A stretch of 64,000 nt of DNA, from positions 1 to 64,000 of the forward strand of contig NZ_DF238893.1 of the NCBI RefSeq assembly GCF_000400995.2, in the 5' to 3' direction. Shown one piece after another: positions 27,424 to 35,802 of this stretch (its first letter is position 1; every line of letters begins with the position of its first letter). The notes under the pieces were generated by a model, which had not been told where the DNA came from, did no database searches, and saw only the letters and a program-made list of their open reading frames with translations. Source of the DNA: Acidovorax sp. MR-S7 (GTDB lineage Bacteria; Pseudomonadota; Gammaproteobacteria; Burkholderiales; Burkholderiaceae_C). The position numbers and the translations under genes were made by a program.

Positions 27424-28179
27424 TCAGGAACCCGCCGCCGCGCGGCGCTGGCGCGCGCGCTCCAGCGTCTGGCCCGCCTGGCGCGCCGGCAGGCCGTACA
27501 TGTCGGCGAAGGCTTCGGGGCTCTGGCCGCTGGCCTCGAACGCGCGCAGCAGCGCCTCGTCCTTCGCTGCGCGCGCTGCGGCCTCCTGGAGCGCTTCGTC
27601 GAGCAGGGCGTTGGCCTGCTCGTCACGGCCGCGCACGCGCTCGTCATAGTCCTCGCGCGTGAGGCCCGAGGCTTCGAAGGCCTGCACGATGCGGCCCCGC
27701 AGCTTGGCCGTCAGGTCCTCCCCGCCGCGCTGCTGGCGGCGGCGGAAGACTTCGAGCAGCGCGTGGTGCACGTGCTCGGGCGCCATGGCCTCCACCGGCT
27801 GGCCCTGCAGGTCGTGGCGCTGCTGCCCGGCCGCCACGGCCGTCAGGTAGCGCGTCGAGCGCGTGTGGATGGACAGCGCCAGCTTGAGCGCATCCTTGTC
27901 GATGGCCTCGCCGTGCGCGGCCAGTAGGTCCTGGAAGATGCCGCGCTTGAGCGGCAGCAGCGTGGCGCCGAACAGGTGCGGATGCCACTGGGCGAGCTGC
28001 TCCAGCAGCGGGTGCGTGCGCCGCGGCGCCGCGGGCTTGGCCTGCTCTGGCGCGGCGGCGGCGCCGGCGGCTTGGCGCCTGCCGCCGCGGCGGCGGCCAC
28101 GGGCAGCGGGCTGCGCGCCCTGCGGCACGGGGGCGGGAGATGCTTCAGGTGCGGGAGGGACGGTCACGGAGTCGGTCAT
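27424..28179 (-). CDS. ProQ/FinO-family RNA chaperone
   Basis: A 251-residue protein with a ProQ/FinO RNA-binding domain in its middle (HPLLEQLAQWHPHLFGATLLPLKRGIFQDLL, then LALSIHTRSTRYLTAVAAG). A basic, Ala/Arg-rich N-terminal tail (ARGRRRGGRRQA) precedes it and a helical charged C-terminal region follows. Family members bind structured small RNAs and mRNA 3' ends. The ATG at 28179 is used; one five codons upstream (28194) is possible. It converges with the glutathione peroxidase gene with no gap. Confidence 0.85.
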   Translation of the reverse strand: MTDSVTVPPAPEASPAPVPQGAQPAARGRRRGGRRQAAGAAAAPEQAKPAAPRRTHPLLEQLAQWHPHLFGATLLPLKRGIFQDLLAAHGEAIDKDALKLALSIHTRSTRYLTAVAAGQQRHDLQGQPVEAMAPEHVHHALLEVFRRRQQRGGEDLTAKLRGRIVQAFEASGLTREDYDERVRGRDEQANALLDEALQEAAARAAKDEALLRAFEASGQSPEAFADMYGLPARQAGQTLERARQRRAAAGS

Positions 28180-28227
28180 GAAAAAGCGCGCCATGGCTCA
28201 CGCGGCGCTGGTCTCGAAAACCCGCCA

Positions 28228-29463
28228 TCATGCCAGCGCTTCGTCCAGCACTTCCACCCAGTGCTTCACGGGCAGGCCCGTGCCGCTTTGCAGATGGGTG
28301 ATGCAGCCCATGTTGGCCGATAGGATGGCCGCGGGGGGCGCGTCGGCGAACGCCTCGCCCAAAGCGCCCAGCTTGCGGTCGCGCAACTGGTGCGACAACA
28401 CGGGGTTGAGCACCGAGTACGTGCCCGCCGAGCCGCAGCACAGGTGCGATTCAGTGCGCGCCGTGCGCAACGTGAAGCCCAGGGCCTGCATGTGCCGCTC
28501 CACGCCGCCGCGCAGCTTCTGGCCGTGCTGTAGCGTGCAGGGCGGGTGGTAGGCGAAAGGTGCGGCGGCGGGCCGCACGCGCGCGCGCAGCGGCTCCACG
28601 AGGTCGGGCAGCAGCTCCGACAGGTCGCGCGTGAGGGCGCTGATGCGTGCGGCCTTCTCCGCGTACTGCGGCTCGTGGCGCAGGAGGTGGCCGTATTCCT
28701 TCACGGTGACGCCGCAGCCCGAGGCATTCATGACGATAGCCTCCACCTCGCCGCTTTCCACGTGGGGCCACCACGCATCGATGTTGGCGCGCATCTCGGC
28801 CTTGCCGCCGTCCTGGTCGTTCAGGTGGAACTTCACCGCGCCGCAGCAGCCGGCCTTGGCCGCCACCACGGTCTGGATACCCGCCGCGTCGAGTACGCGC
28901 GCCGTGGCGGCGTTGATGTTGGGCGCCATCGCGGGCTGCACGCAGCCGGCGAGCATCAGCACCTTGCGCGCATGGGTGCGCGTGGGCCAGGCGCCCGCGT
29001 CCTGTTGGGGCGGCACTTTCTCGCGCAGGCGTTCGGGCAGCAGGCCGCGCACGGCCCGGCCCACGGCCATCGCGGGGCCGAACAACGGCGAGGGCAGGCC
29101 TTCCTTGAGCGCCCAGCGTGCGGCCTTCTCGCCCACGGGGCGGGGCACCTTGTCCTCGACAATCTTGCGGCCGATGTCCACCAGATGCCCGTACTGCACG
29201 CCGCTAGGGCAGGTGCTCTCGCAGTTGCGGCAGGTGAGGCACCGGTCGAGGTGTTCCTGCGTCTTGCGCGTGGGCTCCGCCCCTTCGAGCACCTGCTTGA
29301 TGAGGTAGATGCGCCCGCGCGGGCCGTCCAGCTCGTCGCCCAGGATCTGGTAGGTGGGGCAGGTGGCGGTGCAAAAGCCGCAGTGCACGCATTTGCGCAG
29401 GATGGCCTCGGCCTCCTGCCCTTCGGGCGTGCCCTGGTACTGGGGTGCGAGTTGGGTTTGCAT
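28228..29463 (-). CDS. glcF: Glycolate oxidase iron-sulfur subunit GlcF
   Basis: A 411-residue subunit of the membrane-associated glycolate dehydrogenase that makes glyoxylate. Two 4Fe-4S ferredoxin motifs, CVHCGFCTATCPTYQ and CLTCRNCESTCPSGV, are followed by two CCG domains (AGCCGAVKFHL; HLCCGSAGTYSVL) typical of GlcF and heterodisulfide-reductase relatives. It belongs with glcE but is separated from it by a YoaK-like gene. The catalytic subunit gene glcD is not in the window. Confidence 0.95.
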   Translation of the reverse strand: MQTQLAPQYQGTPEGQEAEAILRKCVHCGFCTATCPTYQILGDELDGPRGRIYLIKQVLEGAEPTRKTQEHLDRCLTCRNCESTCPSGVQYGHLVDIGRKIVEDKVPRPVGEKAARWALKEGLPSPLFGPAMAVGRAVRGLLPERLREKVPPQQDAGAWPTRTHARKVLMLAGCVQPAMAPNINAATARVLDAAGIQTVVAAKAGCCGAVKFHLNDQDGGKAEMRANIDAWWPHVESGEVEAIVMNASGCGVTVKEYGHLLRHEPQYAEKAARISALTRDLSELLPDLVEPLRARVRPAAAPFAYHPPCTLQHGQKLRGGVERHMQALGFTLRTARTESHLCCGSAGTYSVLNPVLSHQLRDRKLGALGEAFADAPPAAILSANMGCITHLQSGTGLPVKHWVEVLDEALA

Positions 29464-29475
29464 GTGGGGTTCTCT

Positions 29476-30252
29476 TTATCGTGGTTCGGGCGCGCGGCGT
29501 GCGCGCCACCAGTGGGCCAGCCGGCCGGAATCGGCTGCCAGCGGCGGCAGCGAGAGCGCGAGCAGGATGGACGCCAGCGGCACCACCCAGATGAAACCCA
29601 CGTGCTTGAAGCCCGCCGCGCCCACCACGCCGCCCGCAGTGAACATGGCCAGCAGGCTCGCGTAGAGGCGCAGGCGCGCATGGTTGGCGCGCACCTGGGT
29701 TTCGGGCGGCGTGCCGCTGCGGTTCCAGTACAGGGCCTTGCCCATCTCGATGCCCAGATCGGTCACCACGCCGGTCATGTGCGTGGTGCGGATCTGCGCG
29801 GACGACATCTTGGTCACCACCGCGTTCTGCAGCCCCATGATGAAGGCCAGCAGCAGCACCGTGAGCGGCACCGCGAACGGCGTGGGCCAGCCCAGCGTGA
29901 TCGCGCCCATCAGGCCGAACAGCAGCATCAGCACGGCTTCGAGCAGCAGCGGCAGCGCGAAGCCGCTGCGCAGGCGCTGGTGGCGCGCCCAGTTGACCAT
30001 GATGGCCGTGGTGCCCGCGCCCGACATGAACGCCCACAGCGTGCCCACGGCGCCCAGCACCAGCGCCATGTTGCCCAGCACGAGGTTGTCGCCCACGGTG
30101 GAGAGAAAGCCCGTCATGTGCGAGGTATAGGAGTGCACGACCAGGAAGCCCCCTGCGTTCACCGCGCCCGCGTTGAAGGCCAGCAGCAGGCCCAGCGTGC
30201 GGTTGGTGACCGAGGTGCGGTGCCGCCCGGTCAGGTGGCGCAGCAGGCGCAT
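29476..30252 (-). CDS. YoaK/DUF1275-family membrane protein
   Basis: A 258-residue protein with about six hydrophobic segments. The N-terminal signature AGAVNAGGFLVVHSYTSHMTGFLS and the central GLQNAVVTKMSSAQIRTTHMTGVVTDLG match the DUF1275 (YoaK) family of inner-membrane proteins of unknown function. It lies 12 bases before glcF and 2 bases after glcE, so it is within the glycolate oxidase operon. This placement hints at a transport or membrane-anchoring role, but that is inference. Confidence 0.85.
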   Translation of the reverse strand: MRLLRHLTGRHRTSVTNRTLGLLLAFNAGAVNAGGFLVVHSYTSHMTGFLSTVGDNLVLGNMALVLGAVGTLWAFMSGAGTTAIMVNWARHQRLRSGFALPLLLEAVLMLLFGLMGAITLGWPTPFAVPLTVLLLAFIMGLQNAVVTKMSSAQIRTTHMTGVVTDLGIEMGKALYWNRSGTPPETQVRANHARLRLYASLLAMFTAGGVVGAAGFKHVGFIWVVPLASILLALSLPPLAADSGRLAHWWRARRAPEPR

Positions 30253-30254
30253 GG

Positions 30255-31358
30255 CTACGCCATGACGCGGCCGGGGTTGAGAATGCCCGCCGGGTCGAAC
30301 GCCTGCCGCAGGCGCTGGTGGATCGCGGCGAGCGCAGGATCCGCATCGAATCCGGCCTCAGCGTCCTCCCCAAAAGCGCCGGCAGCTATGAAAACAGAAG
30401 CACTTCCGCCCGCCTGCGCGGCCAGTGCATGCAGCGCGTCGCCATGCTCCGGCGCCGCCTGCACCCAGCGCAGCCCGCCATGCCACTCCACCAGCGGCGG
30501 CGCGACACCGGCGGGCAGGTGGAGCACCGGCGCCGTCTGTGGCACGGACAGGCGCCACAGCGCATGGCCCTGCGCGCGCTCGGCGAACCACGGCAGGCGC
30601 TGGTCGCGGCAGGCCTGCCAGTCATCCGCCACGCCGGGCGCATCCTGGCGCTCGCCGCCCATGGTGCGGCAGGCCGCCTCCACGGCGGCGTTCGCACCGC
30701 GCAGGCGCACGTAGAGCGTGCCCACGCCAGCGTCCTCCACCCAGCAGCTCGCGTTGAGCGGCAGCGGCTGGCCGCCCCAGGCGTTCAGCCGCGCGAGCGC
30801 ATCGGCCTGGCTGCAGACGAAGCGCAGCGTGGTTTCCGCCGGGGCGAAAGGCAGCACCTTGAGGCTCACCTCGGTGATCACGCCGAGCTGCCCCCATGCC
30901 CCCGCCATGAGGCGCGAGACGTCGTAACCCGCCACGTTTTTCATCACCTGCCCGCCGAAGCGCAGCAGTTCGCCCTGGCCGTTGACGATCTCGATGCCCA
31001 GCACGTAGTCGCGCACCGCGCCCACGCTGGCACGCGCCGGGCCACTGAGACCCGTAGCCACCATGCCGCCCACGGTGCCGCCGGGGCCGAAGCGCGGCGG
31101 CTCGAACGGCAGGCACTGGCCCTGGGCGGCCAGCAGTTCCTCCAGCTCGGCCAGCGGCGTGCCCGCGCGCACCGTCACCACGAGCTCGCTCGGCTCGTAG
31201 CTCACGATGCCCGCGAGCGGCCGCATGTCCAGCGGCTCGCCCGCGCGCGGCGCGCTGCGGTGGAAATCCTTGGTGCCGCCGCCGCGAATGCGCAGCGGGG
31301 CGTGGCGCGCGGCGGCGTCGCGCACGCGGTCGATGGTCTGGCGAAGGGCTACGTCCAT
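30255..31358 (-). CDS. glcE: Glycolate oxidase FAD-binding subunit GlcE
   Basis: A 367-residue FAD-binding (PCMH-type) subunit. Motifs PLRIRGGGTKDFH, the RFGPGGTVGGMVATGLSGPARAS region and GGQVMKNVAGYDVSRLMAGA are characteristic of GlcE. The protein ends with FDPAGILNPGRVMA. The reading frame is open upstream, but that part is antisense to the aldehyde dehydrogenase, and the ATG at 31358 begins the conserved domain. It is first in the visible glcE-yoaK-glcF operon. Confidence 0.93.
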   Translation of the reverse strand: MDVALRQTIDRVRDAAARHAPLRIRGGGTKDFHRSAPRAGEPLDMRPLAGIVSYEPSELVVTVRAGTPLAELEELLAAQGQCLPFEPPRFGPGGTVGGMVATGLSGPARASVGAVRDYVLGIEIVNGQGELLRFGGQVMKNVAGYDVSRLMAGAWGQLGVITEVSLKVLPFAPAETTLRFVCSQADALARLNAWGGQPLPLNASCWVEDAGVGTLYVRLRGANAAVEAACRTMGGERQDAPGVADDWQACRDQRLPWFAERAQGHALWRLSVPQTAPVLHLPAGVAPPLVEWHGGLRWVQAAPEHGDALHALAAQAGGSASVFIAAGAFGEDAEAGFDADPALAAIHQRLRQAFDPAGILNPGRVMA

Positions 31359-31438
31359 AGAGGGCGATGGTACTGCCGCACCCTGCGCCAGCCCCGCGCG
31401 GCGGTTTTGATTTTTTTGAACGGAAAGCGTGAACGCGA

Positions 31439-32926
31439 TCAGCGGCGCACGAACGGGTTGGGCACTTCGAGGTCGGTGGAGATCCACACCGCCTTGGTTT
31501 CCAGGTATTCCTTGATCGCCTCCACGCCCGACTCGCGGCCGATGCCCGAGCGCTTGTAGCCGCCGAAGGGCGTGGTGAAACTGGTGGCGCGGTAGTTGTT
31601 GACCCACACGGTGCCCGCGCGCAGGCGCGACGACATCAGCATCGCGCGGTGCAGCGAGCGCGTCCACACGCCCGCCGCCAGGCCGTACTGCACGTCGTTG
31701 CCGATGCGGATGGCGTCCTCCTCGTCCTTGAACGGGATCACCGCCAGCACGGGGCCGAACACCTCTTCCTGCGCGATGCGCATGTCGTTGCGCACCCCCG
31801 TGAAGATGGTCGGCTCGATGAACCAGCCCGCGCCCAGGTCGCCGCGCGCCTTGCCGCCCAGCACGCAGCGCGCGCCCTCGGCGCGCGCGATGTCCAGGTA
31901 GCCCAGGATCTTCTCGAACTGCGGGCGCGTGGCGATGGGGCCGATGCGCGTCTGGGGGTCGGTGGGGTCGCCCAGCCGCGCGTCCTTCACGAAATCGACC
32001 AGGCGCTCCACCAGCGCGTCGTGGATCGATTCCTGCACCAGCAGGCGCGAGCCCGCGATGCAGGTCTGCCCGGCCGCCGCGAAGATGCCCGACACCACGC
32101 CCTTGGCGGCTTGATCCAGATCCGCGTCGTCGAACACGATGTTGGGCGACTTGCCGCCCAGCTCCAGCGTGACCGTCTTCAGGCCCCGCGCCGCCGCCTC
32201 GTAGATCTTCTGGCCCGCCATCTCGCCCCCCGTGAAACCCACGTGCGCCACCAGCGGGTGGGCGACCAGGGGCTCGCCCACCTCGGCGCCGAAGCCCGTC
32301 ACCACGTTGACCACGCCGTCGGGAAAGCCCGCTTCCTTGAAGAGCTGCGCGAACAGCACGGCCGACGGCGAGGTGAATTCCGAGGGCTTGATCACCGCCG
32401 TGCAGCCCGCCGCCAGCGCGGGCGCGAGCTTCCAGCTCGTCAGCGTGAGCGGCGAATTCCACGGCGTGATGATGGCCACCACGCCCTTGGCCTCGTAGCG
32501 CGTGAAGCAGGTCACGCCCTTCTTGTCGGTGGGGATCACGTGGCTTTCCACCTTGTCGGCCAGGCCCGCGTAGTAGCGGAAGTAGTCGGCCACGTAGCGC
32601 ACCTGCGACGTCACCTCGGCCGCGAGCTTGCCGTTGTCGCGCATCTCCACCTCGGCCAGCCTGGCCGCATCACGCCGTAAAAGTTCTGACAGACGTAACA
32701 TGATTTCGCCACGCTGCGTGGCGCTCATCTGCGACCACGGGCCCGATTCGAACGCCTGGTGGGCGGCGCGCACCGCCCTGTCCACGTCGGCCGCGTTGCC
32801 GCGCGCCACAGTAGCCCAGGTCTGGCCCGAGAAGGGGTTCTGCGTCTCGAAATAAGCGCCGCTGGCCGGGGCGGCGTCCTGGCCGCCGATGTAGTGCTGG
32901 AACTGGGGAAGGGCTGGAGTGTTCAT
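31439..32926 (-). CDS. NAD(P)-dependent aldehyde dehydrogenase
   Basis: A 495-residue ALDH. The active-site Glu lies in TLELGGKSPNIVF (about E255), the nucleophile in AAGQTCIAGSRL (about C289), the cofactor motif is GFTGGEMAG and the C-terminal EVFGPVLAVIPF is present. The ATG at 32926 (MNTPALPQFQHYIGG) is preferred; an ATG at 32962 would add twelve residues but lie inside the divergent promoter. It diverges from the Bug receptor/aldo-keto reductase/IclR genes, which suggests a shared IclR-controlled pathway. The substrate is unknown. Confidence 0.93.
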   Translation of the reverse strand: MNTPALPQFQHYIGGQDAAPASGAYFETQNPFSGQTWATVARGNAADVDRAVRAAHQAFESGPWSQMSATQRGEIMLRLSELLRRDAARLAEVEMRDNGKLAAEVTSQVRYVADYFRYYAGLADKVESHVIPTDKKGVTCFTRYEAKGVVAIITPWNSPLTLTSWKLAPALAAGCTAVIKPSEFTSPSAVLFAQLFKEAGFPDGVVNVVTGFGAEVGEPLVAHPLVAHVGFTGGEMAGQKIYEAAARGLKTVTLELGGKSPNIVFDDADLDQAAKGVVSGIFAAAGQTCIAGSRLLVQESIHDALVERLVDFVKDARLGDPTDPQTRIGPIATRPQFEKILGYLDIARAEGARCVLGGKARGDLGAGWFIEPTIFTGVRNDMRIAQEEVFGPVLAVIPFKDEEDAIRIGNDVQYGLAAGVWTRSLHRAMLMSSRLRAGTVWVNNYRATSFTTPFGGYKRSGIGRESGVEAIKEYLETKAVWISTDLEVPNPFVRR

Positions 32927-32967
32927 GGCTGGAAGGGGGAGAGTTACGTGGTTTTGTTGCATTGTGC

Positions 32968-32980
32968 AGAACTATGTTCT
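32968..32980. promoter_or_regulatory. AGAAC-TAT-GTTCT inverted repeat, candidate IclR operator
   Basis: AGAAC (32968-32972) and GTTCT (32976-32980) form a 5-bp dyad in an AT-rich stretch between the divergent aldehyde dehydrogenase and Bug receptor genes. Its GAAC/GTTC halves resemble the stronger palindrome at 57482-57497, also next to an iclR gene. It may be bound by the IclR encoded at 35080-35802. Confidence 0.5.
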
Positions 32981-33018
32981 ATTATTTAAGCACTTTTCAC
33001 TGTCAGGAGACTGTTCCC

Positions 33019-34011
33019 ATGCACCGCTTCCCTTCCCGCCGCGACGTCGCGGCCCTGGCCGCAGGCCTCGCCCTGTGCGGCTGCGCCTTCGCGCAGGCCG
33101 GCGACGGCGCCGCCTTTCCCACCCAGCCCATCCGCATGGTGGTGGGCTTCCCGGCCGGAGGGCCGACCGACGTGTCCGCGCGCCTGATCGCCGATTCGCT
33201 CTCGCGCTCGCTGGGCCAGCCCGTGGTGGTGGACAACAAGCCCGGCGCCAACGCCACGCTGGCGGCCGAGCTGGTGGCGCGCGCCAAGCCCGACGGCTAC
33301 ACCATCCTCATGGCCGCCACCAACCACCCCATCAACGCCTCGCTGTACAAGAACCTCAAGTTCGACAGCGACAAGAGCGTCTCGGCCATCACGGCGGTGG
33401 CCGTCGCGCCCACGGTGCTGGTGGTCAACCCCAAGTTCCCCGCCAGGACGTATGCCGAATTCATCGCGCTGATGAAAGCCAACCCCGGCAAGTACAGCTA
33501 CGCCAGCGCGGGCAGCGGCGGCACGCCCCATCTGTCGGCCGAGATGTTCAAGAGCCTCACCGGCACGTCCATCGTCCACATCCCCTACCGCGGCGCGGCG
33601 CCGGCCGTGACCGACCTCATCGGCGGCCAGGTGGACATGTCCTTCGCCACGCTGGGCTCGGTGCTGCCGCAGCTGCGCGCCGGCCAGCTGCGCGCGATCG
33701 CCGTGGCCGCGCTCCAGCGCAGCCGCCTGCTGCCCGACGTGCCGACGTTCGAGGAATCGGGCCTGAAGAACTTCCGCCTCGACTCCTGGTACGGCCTGCT
33801 GGCCCCGGCCGGTACGCCCAAGCCTGTGATCGACCGCCTGTATGCCGAGACCCTCAAGGCCGTCTCCTCCAGCGACTACCAGAGCAGGCTCAACGCCGCC
33901 GGCCTGGAGCCCGTGACCGACAGCAACCCCGCGGCGTTCGGCGAACAGCTGCGCCAGGAGATCGCCACCTACGGCGCGCTGGTGCGCGCGAACCACGTCT
34001 CCATCGACTGA
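33019..34011 (+). CDS. Bug-family (TTT) periplasmic solute receptor
   Basis: A 330-residue exported protein with signal peptide VAALAAGLALCGCAFAQA. Bug motifs are FPTQPIRMVVGFPAGGPTD, QPVVVDNKPGANATL, KPDGYTILMA, HIPYRGAAPAVTDLIGGQV and LLPDVPTFEESGL. AGGAG stands eleven bases before the ATG at 33019; an earlier ATG at 32962 lies in the promoter and adds no family sequence. The stop overlaps the aldo-keto reductase start (TGATG), so binding protein and enzyme are coupled. Confidence 0.93.
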   Translation: MHRFPSRRDVAALAAGLALCGCAFAQAGDGAAFPTQPIRMVVGFPAGGPTDVSARLIADSLSRSLGQPVVVDNKPGANATLAAELVARAKPDGYTILMAATNHPINASLYKNLKFDSDKSVSAITAVAVAPTVLVVNPKFPARTYAEFIALMKANPGKYSYASAGSGGTPHLSAEMFKSLTGTSIVHIPYRGAAPAVTDLIGGQVDMSFATLGSVLPQLRAGQLRAIAVAALQRSRLLPDVPTFEESGLKNFRLDSWYGLLAPAGTPKPVIDRLYAETLKAVSSSDYQSRLNAAGLEPVTDSNPAAFGEQLRQEIATYGALVRANHVSID

Positions 34012-35006
34012 TGACAGCGCCCGCCATGCCCTCCCATCCGCTCTCCGACGCGCCGCCGCCCTACGTGCTCGGCACCATGGCCCTCACGGGCTACTACGGC
34101 GCCGTGGCCGAAAGCCAGGCCGCCGCCACCATCGCGCGCTACCTCGACGTGGGCGGCCGCTGCATCGACACCGCCGACCTCTACGCCAACGGCGGCAACG
34201 AAGCCCTGGTCGGCCGCTGCCTGCAGGGCCGGCGGCAGGGCGTGCTGCTGGCCACCAAGTTCGGCTACACCTTCGGCGAGCGCGCCGACCAGCGCGGCCT
34301 GGACGCGCGGCCCGAGCGCGTGCAGCCCGCGTGCGAAGCCAGCCTGCGCCGCCTGGGCGTGGAGCACATCGACCTGTACTACCTGCACCGCGTCGATCCC
34401 AACGTGCCCATCGAGGACACCTGGGGCGCCATGGCCCGCCTGGTCGAGCAGGGCAAGGTGCGCGCCCTGGGCCTGTGCGAGGTGGGGCCGCACACCTACC
34501 GGCGCGCGGCCGCCATCCATCCGGTGGCCGTGGTGCAGTCCGAATACTCGCTCTGGAGCCGCGAGCCCGAGGAAGAGATGCTCGAATTCCTGCGCGATGC
34601 GGGCTCGTGGTTCTTCGGCTACGCCTCGCTGGGGCGGGGCTTCCTGAGCGGACAGGTGCGCCGCCCCGAGGATTTCGAGCCCGGCGACCAGCGCCGCGAC
34701 ATGCCGCGCTTCCAGGGCGAGAACTTCCGGCGCAACATCGAGCTGGTGGACGCGCTGCAGCAACTGGCGCGCGAGATGGGCGTCACGGCCGCGCAACTCG
34801 CGCTCGCCTGGTGCCGCCGCCAGGGCCTGGCCAGCCCCGTCGCCGGGGCCACGCTGCCGGAGCACATCGACGATGCGCAGCGCGCCATCGCGCTGCAGGT
34901 ACCCGCCGAAGTCTGGGCCCGCATCGACGCCGTTTTTCCGCTGGGCGCGGCCACGGGCGAGCGCTACAACGCATCGGCCATGAAGCGCCTGGAGACGGGC
35001 CGCTGA
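34011..35006 (+). CDS. Aldo/keto reductase
   Basis: A 331-residue NADPH-dependent reductase. The catalytic tetrad appears as Asp and Tyr in IDTADLYANGGNE (about D56, Y58), Lys in LLATKFGYTFG (about K83) and His in DLYYLHRVDPNVPIEDT. VVQSEYSLWSREPEEEML and FFGYASLGRGFLSG resemble the YajO/Tas branch. It starts inside the Bug receptor's stop codon (TGATG). Its substrate is presumably the carbonyl compound handled by this IclR-controlled cluster. Confidence 0.9.
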   Translation: MTAPAMPSHPLSDAPPPYVLGTMALTGYYGAVAESQAAATIARYLDVGGRCIDTADLYANGGNEALVGRCLQGRRQGVLLATKFGYTFGERADQRGLDARPERVQPACEASLRRLGVEHIDLYYLHRVDPNVPIEDTWGAMARLVEQGKVRALGLCEVGPHTYRRAAAIHPVAVVQSEYSLWSREPEEEMLEFLRDAGSWFFGYASLGRGFLSGQVRRPEDFEPGDQRRDMPRFQGENFRRNIELVDALQQLAREMGVTAAQLALAWCRRQGLASPVAGATLPEHIDDAQRAIALQVPAEVWARIDAVFPLGAATGERYNASAMKRLETGR

Positions 35007-35079
35007 ACATACGGGGCGATGGCACAATGGCGCGGCCGCGATCGCGGCGCCCAACCGATGCGAGAGCCCCGTACAAGTC

Positions 35080-35802
35080 ATGAGTGAAGAAACTGGCGTT
35101 GCGGCCGTGGACCGGGCGCTGAGCATCCTGGCGGCCTTCAGCCCCAACGACCGCAGCCTCACGCTGACCCAGATCGCCGAGCGCACCGGCCTGTACAAGA
35201 GCACCGTGCTGCGCCTGATCGAATCCCTCGCGCGCGCCCACTACCTCGTGCGCATCACCGACGGCAGCTACCAGATCGGCCCCAAGCCGCTGCAGCTCGG
35301 CGCCATCTTCCAGCGGCAGTTCCACACCTCGGAACACGTTCCCCCCGTGCTGCGCGAACTCGTCGCCCAGCTCGGCGAAAGCGCTTCGTACTACGTGCCG
35401 GCCCAGAACGGCCGCATCTGCCTGCACCGCGTGGACGCGCCGCGCATGATCCGCGACGCCGTGCGCGAAGGGGACTGGCGGCCGCTGGAGAACGGCGCGG
35501 CCGGCACCATCATCCTGGCCTTTCGCGGCACCCCGGGCGACCGCCTCGACCGCGTGCGCCGCGAGTTCTGGGCCGCATCGCTCGGCAACGAGGTCGATCC
35601 CGAACTCGCCGCCGTGTCCGTGCCCGTGTTCGCCGCCAGCGGCGAGATCGCCGGCGCCCTGAGCATCTCCGGCCCCCGCTACCGGCTGGAGGAGCTCGGC
35701 ACCCGCAGCTTCGTCCCCGCGCTGCTCGCCGCCGCCCGGCGCCTGTCGGCGAGCTTCGGGGCCGATACCAGCGTCTATCCCGCGCAGGAAGACGCCCGTT
35801 AA
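35080..35802 (+). CDS. IclR-family transcriptional regulator
   Basis: A 240-residue regulator. The helix-turn-helix LTLTQIAERTGLYKSTVLRL follows the typical VDRALSILAAFS start, and the C-terminal effector domain includes VSVPVFAASGEIAGALSISGP. It follows the Bug receptor and aldo-keto reductase genes and probably regulates them together with the divergent aldehyde dehydrogenase. It converges with the acyl-CoA synthetase gene, sharing bases of the stop codons at 35799-35802. Confidence 0.9.
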   Translation: MSEETGVAAVDRALSILAAFSPNDRSLTLTQIAERTGLYKSTVLRLIESLARAHYLVRITDGSYQIGPKPLQLGAIFQRQFHTSEHVPPVLRELVAQLGESASYYVPAQNGRICLHRVDAPRMIRDAVREGDWRPLENGAAGTIILAFRGTPGDRLDRVRREFWAASLGNEVDPELAAVSVPVFAASGEIAGALSISGPRYRLEELGTRSFVPALLAAARRLSASFGADTSVYPAQEDAR

